From Balanoglossus misakiensis (taxonomy: Eukaryota > Hemichordata), in NCBI GenBank assembly GCA_040954595.2, contig CM082584.2, positions 10,168,001 through 10,232,000 on the forward strand: a DNA stretch of 64,000 nucleotides, read 5' to 3'. The notes beneath the pieces are model-generated. The model worked only from the letters and a program-made list of their open reading frames with translations. It searched no databases and was not told where the DNA came from. Both the position numbers and the translations under genes were made by a program. Positions 27,101 through 35,489 of the stretch are shown piece after piece. How positions within the stretch are numbered: the stretch's first letter is position 1; each line of letters opens with the position of its first letter.

Positions 27101-27913
27101 ATCTCTTTTCAATGCGCGATCGAATTTGTGAAGCAAACAGCAAGTAGTTCAGTATTGAAGAATAGTTATGAATAATTTGACATAATGATACATGATTGCA
27201 CATAATGAGTTTTGCAGCTATGCTGTCGGGAAAGTGGTGTCGCAGAGTTGTGTTGAATTATGGGTGGTTTCACAAAAGGCAGTACTTAGCAATCTGTATC
27301 CCAGTACCTTTTATTCCAGCGCAAGAATGCATATACTGCTTGGCCGTTTTTCAATTGATTTCGTTTGGTGCCTGTTCAAACACGTATTCGGTGTAAAAAA
27401 AATCAACAAAACAAACCCAAACTATTACAGGGAGTGGGGGAAGGCACCGCTGAAAACATCACTGGAGCAACAACAGCAACCAGAAGTGGTTGCCGTGGCA
27501 ACCGATGTCACACGGGAGTGCGGATACCGCGCGAGGAAATGAGCCCCGCACAGCCAGGGGCAAAATGAAAAACGTTTAATTACAGAAATCAAAAGAATGG
27601 CGTTTTAATTGTGTCAAACAGAGAGGCTGACATTTGAAATGTAGACATCGTGTTAAAATATCGATCACAGCATAGAAATCATGAGTGTGTGCCATTTATA
27701 ATAAATGAGATGTTATTAAATTAAATGTGGCGTGATAAAATTGTAAAAGACAGGCCAACTTACAATCTCTTCATCGGAAGAATAATCGTCGCTTGTCATC
27801 GTGAGTCTTGTGGTCCTTCCGACACAGAATCTGTCCCGGTGTTTGGTCATCATATGTACAGTATTAAAAGTCATGCCACAATCAGGGCATCGAAGTGTTC
27901 TGTCGCTAGCCAT
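9135..27913 (-). CDS. CCDC17: Long CCDC17 homologue (coiled coil plus repeated C2-like modules)
   Basis: 28 exons, high to low: 27764-27913, 25099-25127, 24584-24824, 24152-24307, 22478-22598, 21890-22043, 21635-21700, 21343-21485, 21073-21183, 20484-20721, 17777-17977, 17044-17254, 16785-16895, 16162-16358, 13994-14210, 13683-13811, 13262-13433, 12832-12917, 12564-12695, 12190-12344, 11808-11928, 11369-11583, 10899-11205, 10437-10610, 10034-10237, 9760-9903, 9390-9611, 9135-9182; 1484 aa in one frame. Order: C2HC zinc-finger-like start (C9, C12, H25, C30); long coiled coil with AYLQSGGNDPVVLAQ; Pro-rich segment; a module like the human C-terminus (SGFLVFFDFITGLEPG, KLPLFDGQIHVLTGRW, EIFYRVVDWKDA); a Gly/Tyr/Pro linker; then about 800 residues of further C2-like repeats sharing an IDGA..LP motif. 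Human CCDC17 (about 622 aa) stops after the first module. Least certain: exon 2 acceptor, exon 10 to 11 junction, exon 15 acceptor. Molecular role is unknown; a ciliary role is inferred. Confidence 0.85.
13028..13040. promoter_or_regulatory. X-box (RFX) motif in a CCDC17 intron
   Basis: GTTGCCTGGCAAC is an inverted repeat of the RFX half-site with a one-base spacer. Further half-sites (GGCAACAG, CCTAGCAA) crowd 12976-13020. RFX factors drive ciliary genes through such motifs; function at this site is inferred. Confidence 0.4.
16162..16358 (-). other. CCDC17: Gly/Tyr/Pro-rich linker exon of CCDC17
   Basis: Exon 14 of the CCDC17 homologue encodes about 65 residues dominated by repeats of PY followed by runs of Gly (for example QPYAGGGQGGPYAGGG), ending in a polyproline tract. 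It is a low-complexity, probably disordered spacer between the first C2-like module and the later ones. Splice sites and phase match the neighbours, so it is treated as coding and not as a simple repeat. Confidence 0.7.
20405..20483 (-). other. CCDC17: Possible alternative C-terminal end of CCDC17 (exon 10 read-through)
   Basis: If the GTATGA donor at 20483 is not used, the Pro-rich exon 10 stays open for 25 more codons (YDVDPTPN...GAAPPLFYY) and ends at a TGA at 20405-20407. This would give a short isoform with coiled coil and proline tail but no C2-like modules. The donor was chosen because its phase alone joins exon 11 in frame; which form is used cannot be told from sequence. Confidence 0.35.
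22813..22825. repeat. Poly-C tract
   Basis: A run of 13 C inside a CCDC17 intron. Simple homopolymer, likely length-variable. Confidence 0.8.
26541..26558. repeat. Poly-C tract
   Basis: A run of 18 C inside the first CCDC17 intron. Simple homopolymer, likely length-variable and prone to sequencing error. Confidence 0.8.
27489..27502. promoter_or_regulatory. X-box (RFX) motif in CCDC17 intron 1
   Basis: GTTGCCGTGGCAAC fits the RFX consensus GTNRCC-N(0-3)-RGYAAC on both half-sites, 411 bases inside the first exon-intron stretch of CCDC17. A weaker related site (GTTGCTAGGCAAG) lies near 26612. X-boxes near the start of a gene mark ciliary targets in many animals. The assignment rests on motif and position. 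Confidence 0.5.
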
Positions 27914-29611
27914 ATTGTGTATATATTCTGTACTGGTACGATATCCGCGTGGGAAATGTCCAATCCAGTTGTTTTATCCGGCCCCAAAAAGATCAAACCA
28001 CTTAAAATAATTTAAAAGACATCAGACGGTGCACACACGATCGCGATCTTCATTTGCTGTAGTTTTCCTCTGACAACAACACGACCATATTGATTCCACT
28101 CGGGTCGAAAAATTAATCAGTCCAGTCACAGGGACGCGTCCATGTTGTTTGAACAAATCACCGCTGCCCGATATATATTCTCTTGGTCCGTACTATACTT
28201 AAGTGATCGAGACAATTTATAACAAAGAGTAGGTGTTTTCAACCGGCCGTCAATCGTTCGAACGATAATGAAAAACTTTGACCTCGGGTTTCTTTGATAC
28301 ACAGATTTTACTGCATTGTCAGTCGTGGACATAGAGAGCCACGGATCCAACATATAAACAGTAGTCCTTGAAATGCACACTGTCTTAAAAACAGCGGTCT
28401 TGATCAAACACTCACCAGTGCGCAGACACCAATTTTCGTGAGAATACAAGATTAACAATGAACACGGTGATATATACCTTCAGTAGTCCTGAAAACGACC
28501 GACATAACCAGGCAGTTAATGTGTCTTTTTACGATAACCACCACGCGTTTCCCGGCTACCTTATATTTAATTTCCGAGCGCGATCAATCGTCCAGGTGTA
28601 TGGGGGCGCTATGACAACATACATCATGATACTTAGTGTACGTGAAAACGAAGGATAGTTAAACTTCATATCATCATAGTCAGACTGCGGCCGCAACTTT
28701 TGGCATTATTTTTTTTAACTTCATACTAAAAATTACTTACATTAGCGTCTATTCATTACGTGTAATTACTTTGTCATGTATATACATTCCCCATCATTCC
28801 AAAGATGAAGTAGGCCCCTATTCTGCATTTTGTCGCTTATTAATACTTTTAATCTTTTTACAGTACAGCTGTAATATTTGGGATTTAGGATGAAACGATA
28901 CATGTATTATTGTTGTTAAAATTCTGAGATCTTTTATTCTTCTTCTGCCTACCACAATTATCCAGAATATCATCGACTTCTGAAGAAGTTGATTTTTAGG
29001 CCCTTGACTCAAACGTTTCTCTGCCTGATCGACGATGTTTAAGAGAGCAAAGTAAATTATAACGAGATCCTTTGAATTAAAAGTGTGAAATGTACTGTAA
29101 TAGCACAGAAAAAATCTCCTCAGCATGACACGCATGCTACAAAATTGAACCCTGTCAGAAAACATGAAAAACAGACCCAGTTTTAAGTAATGGGGAACGT
29201 GAAAATGTGCGAAGATGACGTCTTGAGTCGAGGTGGCTGTCGCATTAGGTAAGACTGGGATCCTCGCTAAAATGGACAAAACGACGTCTATCGGAGATGA
29301 AATCGTGTAATGACCAGAATTTCACGTGGTTAGGTTCTCGGTGCATTCGTCACTGGTTTCTGTAGAAAATTTCGGGCAGAAACTAATATTAAAGTAACCG
29401 TTCCAAATTTCTGTCGCAACATCTGCAACACAGTGCGTTGAATGAGGCTTATGCGTTTTTGTACTTAAAGTTAAATCTGTTACCTAACTTTAGAGCATGG
29501 AGTAATATTAATATTAACGGTGATATGATTTTGTCTAACTGTTCACCATTGTTCATGGTGGTTAGACATTTGTTGCCAAACTACACTCAGTGCATGCAGT
29601 GATATCCCTTA
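27914..29611. other. Intergenic region between divergent CCDC17 and TYSND1 (left part)
   Basis: It must hold the CCDC17 promoter and any untranslated first exon. Apart from a 153-codon open frame on the minus strand (28818-29279) with no homology, splice context or promoter that I can support, I see nothing coding. No transposon terminal repeats were recognised. Confidence 0.45.
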
Positions 29612-30505
29612 TGATACCCCCTGTTCTGGAAATGTTATGTCGCCACCTATGGCAGGAATGACAAATAGATTCCCTGGTCAATTACTTATTCACTTCACTT
29701 ATGTTTAATTGATAACCTATTTAAATTACTCAAGGGAATAATTAACCTCGTGATCTAGCCATATGGTGACCTAATTGATTTGACCTGTTTGATCACCTCA
29801 AAATTTAAATATATATGGAAAGTGCGTGTACAGTCTAGACAATTTGCACCTGCTGTTGGTTCAAAGGTTCGTTTGAAAAGTCGAAGAGGTTGAGGTTTTG
29901 ACACCACCAGCCAACTTTTCCCAAACGCGAGAGAAATTAGTTGAGCAAAAAGTCATCCTATGAAAATTGTTCGAGAGATACTTGTTTGAGGAATCTTTGT
30001 TTTTACTTTTATGCCACTGAGAAAAAATATCCAACGGGTTTTTTTCCTCGCGAGGAAAATTTCTCAAAATCAAGAGAAAATAGCAGAGGGCAATTTGACT
30101 AAAACCGTATGACCTTATCAAATGGTGACCTAATTGATTTGACCCGCTTACTCACTACAAATTTAAATAAGAATTGAAAATGCGTGTACAGTGCCAGACA
30201 GTTGCACCTGTTGATATCAAAGGGTTCTTTTGAAAGGTCAAAGAAATTGAGGCCAAAAGTTCTGACATACGAATACATGGACGGTAATGCATGTTCTGAA
30301 AATGTAAATGTCGCCATCAACGACAAGTACTGAATTACGTCACTCAATATGGCGACCTAATTTGATTTGACCCGTCACGAAATTTAAATAATAACGCGCC
30401 CGTGTACAGTACCAGACAGTTTGCACCTGTTGGGGTCAACTAGATTTGGGACGCATGTGACATAGGACGAAAATCCCCTGTTCAGGAATGTTTAATGTCG
30501 CCACC
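29612..30505. repeat. Three-copy divergent direct repeat upstream of TYSND1
   Basis: A block starting ATGG(T/C)GACCTAATT, followed by GATTTGACC, AAATTTAAAT, GTGTACAGT, CAGACA and TTGCACCTG, occurs at 29763-29851, 30122-30213 and 30349-30445. A second block (TGTTC..GAAATGTT..TGTCGCCA) recurs near 29622, 30293 and 30478. Copies are diverged and unevenly spaced (359 and 227 bases). The first block carries two TGACC nuclear-receptor-type half-sites per copy. It could be an old local duplication or a low-copy repeat family. Confidence 0.65.
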
Positions 30506-30547
30506 CAGCGGCGGATATGGCAAATAAAATGCACCGTAGAAATAGTA

Positions 30548-30555
30548 TGACGTCA
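30548..30555 (+). promoter_or_regulatory. CRE palindrome upstream of TYSND1
   Basis: TGACGTCA lies about 150 bases before the TYSND1 start codon and just after the three-copy repeat, a position compatible with a core promoter element. Confidence 0.35.
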
Positions 30556-30703
30556 TGCGTATTCCTCGGTTGACCCCATGCAACCTCTGACCTTAGCGGA
30601 ATCCCCAGGTCAATCGAGCTTGAGGGTTTTACACTGTGGACAACTGGGACAAAGACAGGTTTTCTGTTGGTGAGACATTCGTGATTTGTGTTTTTATTTT
30701 AAC

Positions 30704-33700
30704 ATGTCAGAGGTGACATTTTCCACAAACTGCCTTGTAGAACTCAGCGTTCACTGTCAACAAAATGTGCGACCACGGTCCAACTTTGGCACCGGTGAAA
30801 CTGAAAATGCTGTCAAGTTATCGAAAAAGTGTAAGCGCACAAATCCTGCAAAACCCGAAAAATTCAGCTGCAGCGGTGTGATCATCGATTCAGCCCACGG
30901 CTTGGTATTGACACACGGATCGCTGCTTTCAGAGTTCTTCACTAAGTCGGCTTGCAACGAGTTAATCGAGCGACGGGCCACCGTAGACTTTGTTCGCCTC
31001 ACCGGAAGTCGCATGAAAGTTCAACACACTTTGAAAGTGCTGCTTCAACGTGTAAACAATGACGGTAGAGTTTCTTCCGGCAACGAAAGGCGTGATTTCC
31101 AAGTGTTCTCCGCCGATCCCGTGCTCGCCTGGAACTGCCCGAATCTGAAAAGTGTCATCAACAACTTGCTCCCGAAATCCGACGGCTGGCGGTTCGAAGA
31201 CGTCCCCAGGAAGGATGCGTCGGTTGCCATGGTAACGGACGGAGAGGAGCAACACTACCTCAACTATGACGAGCAAGCGATACAGCCAGTGGAATCGAAA
31301 TCGGACATTTCATTTGATTCACAAACGCTGCTCACATGGTTTGCACTGCTTAAGATAAGTGATTGGCAGAAACCAAGGTAAAATCAAATCTATAATTATA
31401 GATTGAAAATTGGATAAAAGATAGCAAACCACTAAATATTTCATATAGATATTGGAGAAACAGTCAAACATATTGTTTTCTATCTTTCCAGGACTGACAG
31501 TACAAGTATTGGTGTTATGCCAAGCTGTCATCTGCAGCAAGGACAATCTCTCATCACCATAGCAACTCCGTTTGCCAGTGTCTGTCCATTGGTGTTCTTC
31601 AACAGTATGAGCAAAGGAATAGTTACCAATGTGGCTGGAGAGGGAAACGCACTTATTATGACTGATGCAAGGTGCATGCCCGGCACTGAAGGTGGCGCTG
31701 TCTATACAGTTTCTCATTCTCCAGAGACCAGGTGAAGTGTAAAAAAATGCTGTGTGCTATTAAAGCCCTGATAGCTGCCACTAGCATCTCCATATCCTTC
31801 AGTCAGCAGTTGACACCATTTTGAATGTGTGGAGACACTAATACTAATACATTGTACCTATGTGTACATACTGATATAGTTCTGTACTCTTGTATTGGGG
31901 GGGGGGGGGGGGGGGGCTGAATAAATGAGTGTGGCACCCAGCTAGTACCTCAGCATTAGGGCCACCATGTTCATGGTTTCAAGCTCTTTTTCAGATGCCT
32001 GACTGGTTTGATCGTGGCACCGTTGTGTTGGAAATCCAATGAATGGATTGGTCTGACTTTAGTAGCCGGTATATCGGAAATACTCGATTGTCTAAGGCAT
32101 GTCATCGGTGATGGACCTGTGAAATCCATGCTTCCTGTTGTATACACCAAGAAAGTCGATCAAGAAAGCAGTAAAGATTCAGGTACCGTATGATGTGCTT
32201 GTTGCTGTTTTATTGACATGGTTTCTAGAAAGATTATTATTCCTAAAGCTTTTTTTTCCTTGTGCACAGCGTCATCTTCAACATTGTATGGTCAAAGCCT
32301 TGTCAAAGCGATGAAAAGAGTGGTGTTTGTACAGACGGGTAATTCGTGGGGTTCTGGTGTCGTCATTGATAATCAGGGCGAATTCATTCTCACCTGCAGA
32401 CATGTGGTCAAAGGAGCTCTCAATTCTCAAGGTAAAAAAATAATTACTGTCTGTGGTTTTGATTCTCTTGTCTAATAAAATTCTCTTATATGTATTATCA
32501 GTAAACCATTTGTTTGAGTCTATTGCCAGTCTCTCTAAAAACTTTTTTGAAATGCATTGTAAATATGCCCTCTAATGTTTGATGTTCTGTTCTATCTGAT
32601 CAGTTCAAGTGAGATTCGACTTTCCCACAAGGTACTGGACATCTGCAGAAGTTATATTCTCGACTCTTCCGTCGTCCGCAATAGATCTGGCCGTGCTACG
32701 AATTATGGCGAGGCAAAATTTGCACCTTCCAGATTTGCAGATATCTACAGACTACAGCCAAGGTAGTGATGGTTCTCAAGAATTTAACATATTCTCAATT
32801 TGATTCAAATCTTTTAAAAATCTTGTTTGTTAGAGGGTACACTGCTTCATATCATCAAGAAAAATTATCTAATTGGTCTACTGATTGTACCTGTTCATTT
32901 ATTGATTTTATTTTCAGGTAACGAGGTGTGTGTTGTCGGGCACGCCCTGTTTCCGAGAGACGTGGCAATGTACCCATCGGTTACATACGGCGTTTTGTCC
33001 ACCCTTGTCACGGTAGAAAACAGACCAGCTCTACTCCAGGTAGATACCCTAACACATATACATGTATTCCTGTGTTGTTGAAGGTTGAAGGTTATACTCA
33101 ATAGCTGTGACTTCCCATTGAGTATATCGATATAAATGTTTTCTTGTTCCTTTACAGTCTACATGCGCTGTCCATTCTGGGGCAAGTGGTGGACCGTTGT
33201 TGTGCGCCGAGACGGGTCAACTTCTTGGAATAGTTGCCAGTAATTCAAAGTGAGTATTGCTATAAATCATTCCAACATGAAATAGGTGGAAATCAAGATT
33301 AGAATAGCTTTCTTTGAAAAAAGTTGTTGGATAGTAGCATGATCATTACTTCAATGTTAAACTGTCTCTTTTACTGGTAATCTATTTTAATTTTTTTTTC
33401 CAGAGACACTGACAGTGGTGCGTCTTTTCCTCATGTTAATTTCAGTGTTCCCATAGTAACGGTTTACAAAGCCTTGGAAGATTTCATGAACTCCTCAGGT
33501 AGGATTGTGTTCTAGTTAGTTTTGATCTGTTATCTTTAAACTAGTATGAAATACAAATGTATTATATGTAAAGCATGCCCCCTGTGAGAATGACTTTGGA
33601 AGACTTTTTAATGGGAAAGATAGTCTGAACATTTTTGGATAACTATTTCAGATGTCGGCCACCTGCAAGCTCTGAATGCCTGCGATGGAAGTTTTCAGAA

Positions 33701-33764
33701 GATCTGGCGACTACAGGACGACATTCTTCAAGGCTCTGAAGAGAATCTGAAATGCAGACTATGA
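30704..33764 (+). CDS. TYSND1: Peroxisomal leader peptide-processing protease, TYSND1 homologue
   Basis: Nine exons: 30704-31377, 31492-31731, 31995-32182, 32270-32431, 32604-32762, 32918-33039, 33158-33249, 33404-33498, 33652-33764; 614 aa (human 566). A trypsin-like protease of the peroxisome matrix that clips PTS2 leaders and processes PTS1 enzymes of fatty-acid beta-oxidation. The family-typical double protease layout is visible: a degenerate N-terminal half with TDARCMPGTEGGAVY and VAPLCWKSNEWIGLTL, and an active C-terminal half with His412 (TCRHV), Asp449 (AIDLAVL) and Ser525 (HSGASGGP). The last three residues, CRL, fit the PTS1 consensus, so the protein should enter peroxisomes as the human one (SKL) does. 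The ATG at 30704 was chosen; the frame is open a little further upstream but only with a TTG. The 3' end nearly meets that of the next gene. Confidence 0.92.
31897..31916. repeat. Poly-G tract in TYSND1 intron 2
   Basis: A run of 20 G. Simple homopolymer, likely length-variable and able to stall polymerases. Confidence 0.85.
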
Positions 33765-33961
33765 AAACGACAGTGTTGTCGTCGTTTAGTTTTAACGAAG
33801 CTAATTTTTAAGGAACAGTCAATACCATGGTATCTTACCAGTCCCTAGGGGATTTGGGAGATGTGCAATAGCCATTTAAATGCTGATATTCTCTTGACTT
33901 AATTTTGAAATGTTCAGAAGAAAGTAATTTTACCAACTGTAAATCATTTGAAATGTATATA

Positions 33962-33981
33962 AATAAAAATTGTTTAATAAA
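33962..33981 (+). terminator. Polyadenylation signals of TYSND1
   Basis: Two AATAAA hexamers, at 33962-33967 and 33976-33981, about 200 bases past the stop codon. Confidence 0.65.
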
Positions 33982-34004
33982 ACACAAGACGACTTGGCTG
34001 GACA

Positions 34005-34010
34005 TTTATT
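34005..34010 (-). terminator. Polyadenylation signal of the secreted-protein gene
   Basis: AATAAA on the minus strand, 165 bases beyond the stop codon of the small secreted-protein gene and only 24 bases from the TYSND1 signals on the other strand. Confidence 0.5.
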
Positions 34011-34174
34011 TTCTCAATAACCTCATGTAAATCCATACAGTTATTGCTTAATGAATAGCACGCAAATGTTCCTATACATGGTATTAAAAGTACCTCGGGG
34101 AAAACAAAATGCCTCGTTTAGTCCAGCAGTAGAAATTAAGATGCCAAATCAAACAAATCTTCTGGGAATCATCT

Positions 34175-35489
34175 CTAATCTTCAAGGAATTCTGATTCAA
34201 ACTCTACCGGCATAATTGATTCATACGAAACAGGTTTGTCTGTAATTAAGAAACACCGAAAGAGAAAATAAATCCACCGCTCGAATGTAAATCGGTGTCG
34301 GGGGAGAAATTCCCTCCGGACAGTTACAGCAGCAAAAATTAAATACATGTATATGGTATATGCGAAGGTATTATCCTATACAGATTATGAGTAGATGGTG
34401 TCGTATGTACTATACGACTTGATTGGAGATGGAATAAACACGTACACATATGTGAATACAGTGCGTTAGTTTGGAGGGTTTGGGCTGATTTTTGTATGAA
34501 CCAGGGAGTTCAAATATACCTGGATTCGGAAACAAGCGATCATGTCGACCCTCTCAGTTTACTGATCAGCCAGTACATTCCGACCAGTCATGAACTGCGA
34601 CAGGTTGAATGACTAAATCACCAAAGCACAAACACAGCGAAATGTTTGATCGACTCCGCCGAGGACGTCATCAGAAGTGCAAGTGTAAATTGTATACTTA
34701 CACCAGATTTCGACTGGACATCGAGTGCTGCAGTTTTTCAGGGCAATTTTTCCAGTTGTCATTTTGTAGGCATAACAGGAATAAATTGGAAATACCTTGC
34801 TGCCCCTGAAAACCTGACATGAAACGGAAAAGTTTCGGAGTAAATCATTAGCTCAGAAACCGATTGTGGATTTGTGATGGTGTTACCGGTGCCATATAGG
34901 GAGTAGGACACCCTCACTCTTTTCTAAACATTACACACCACTTCTGCGCACGCTCGCATGTTTCTTTAGGGCCTCCTCGCGTGGTTTCTTACCAAAGTAT
35001 ATACGTGGTCGAGAGTTAGTAAGAGTACTGTTGAACAGGATGGATGGTGTGCTTGAAGCTAAGATGCAAATTAACTTAACGATGTGAGACGCACACTGCG
35101 TGTATGGACTTACCGAGTAAGCTTCCATGACTTCACAACAATCGTGTCTCAAGCAATCTGATTTACACCCTTCTTTGCTACTCCTCTGAGTTACCCAACA
35201 CACCATGGCGTCCGCCTCATCTACCTGCCTGGCTTTGTGTACCTCTACAACAACGCCTGGGAACAACAAGTGAATATGGAGAAGAAGAAAAATTTCACAC
35301 GGGATCGAAATAGTGGCAAAGTAAAAGCGACTTTAAAGTCTGAAGACGTCACGAATAAAAATAACGCGTTTTGTCATTTTTGGACATACCTGTGTAAGCC
35401 GATTCCGTTACTAGGATGAGTAGCAATATCAGAACGAAAGCCGACAACGTTGAATACATCCTGTAGTGAGCTCTGCCAGAACGATACAT
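34175..35489 (-). CDS. Small secreted cysteine-rich protein, family not recognised
   Basis: Four exons, high to low: 35390-35489, 35114-35256, 34702-34813, 34175-34239; 139 aa. Donors are GTATGT, GTAAGT, GTAAGT; phases 1, 0, 1 match across all junctions, which supports the model although no exon is long. Residues 11-30 form a signal peptide (MYSTLSAFVLILLLILVTES); cleavage is expected near residues 30-33. The mature part of about 106 residues has eight cysteines, at 53, 64, 68, 73, 74, 94, 109 and 113 (C-x10-C-x3-C-x4-CC-x19-C-x14-C-x3-C), enough for four disulfides, then an acidic tail ending EFLED. There is no dibasic-plus-glycine amidation site and no membrane anchor. I do not recognise the pattern: it is not a standard Ly6, insulin or EGF spacing. 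It could be a hormone-like or defence peptide or an extracellular matrix component. Confidence 0.6.

Noticed and set aside
27192-27568. Overlapping plus-strand frames inside CCDC17 intron 1
   Set aside because: They run antisense in an intron, lack homology and include the X-box palindrome. No start or splice support.
28818-29279. 153-codon open frame on the minus strand between CCDC17 and TYSND1
   Set aside because: AT-rich composition, no recognisable domain, no signal peptide, and no splice or promoter context. Likely a chance frame; transcript data would decide.
34940-35040. A minus-strand frame reading RPRIYFGKK, resembling an amidated neuropeptide followed by a dibasic site
   Set aside because: The acceptor just upstream puts this frame out of phase with the signal-peptide and cysteine exons. 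Joining exon 2 to 34813 instead keeps frame, so this stretch is intron 2.
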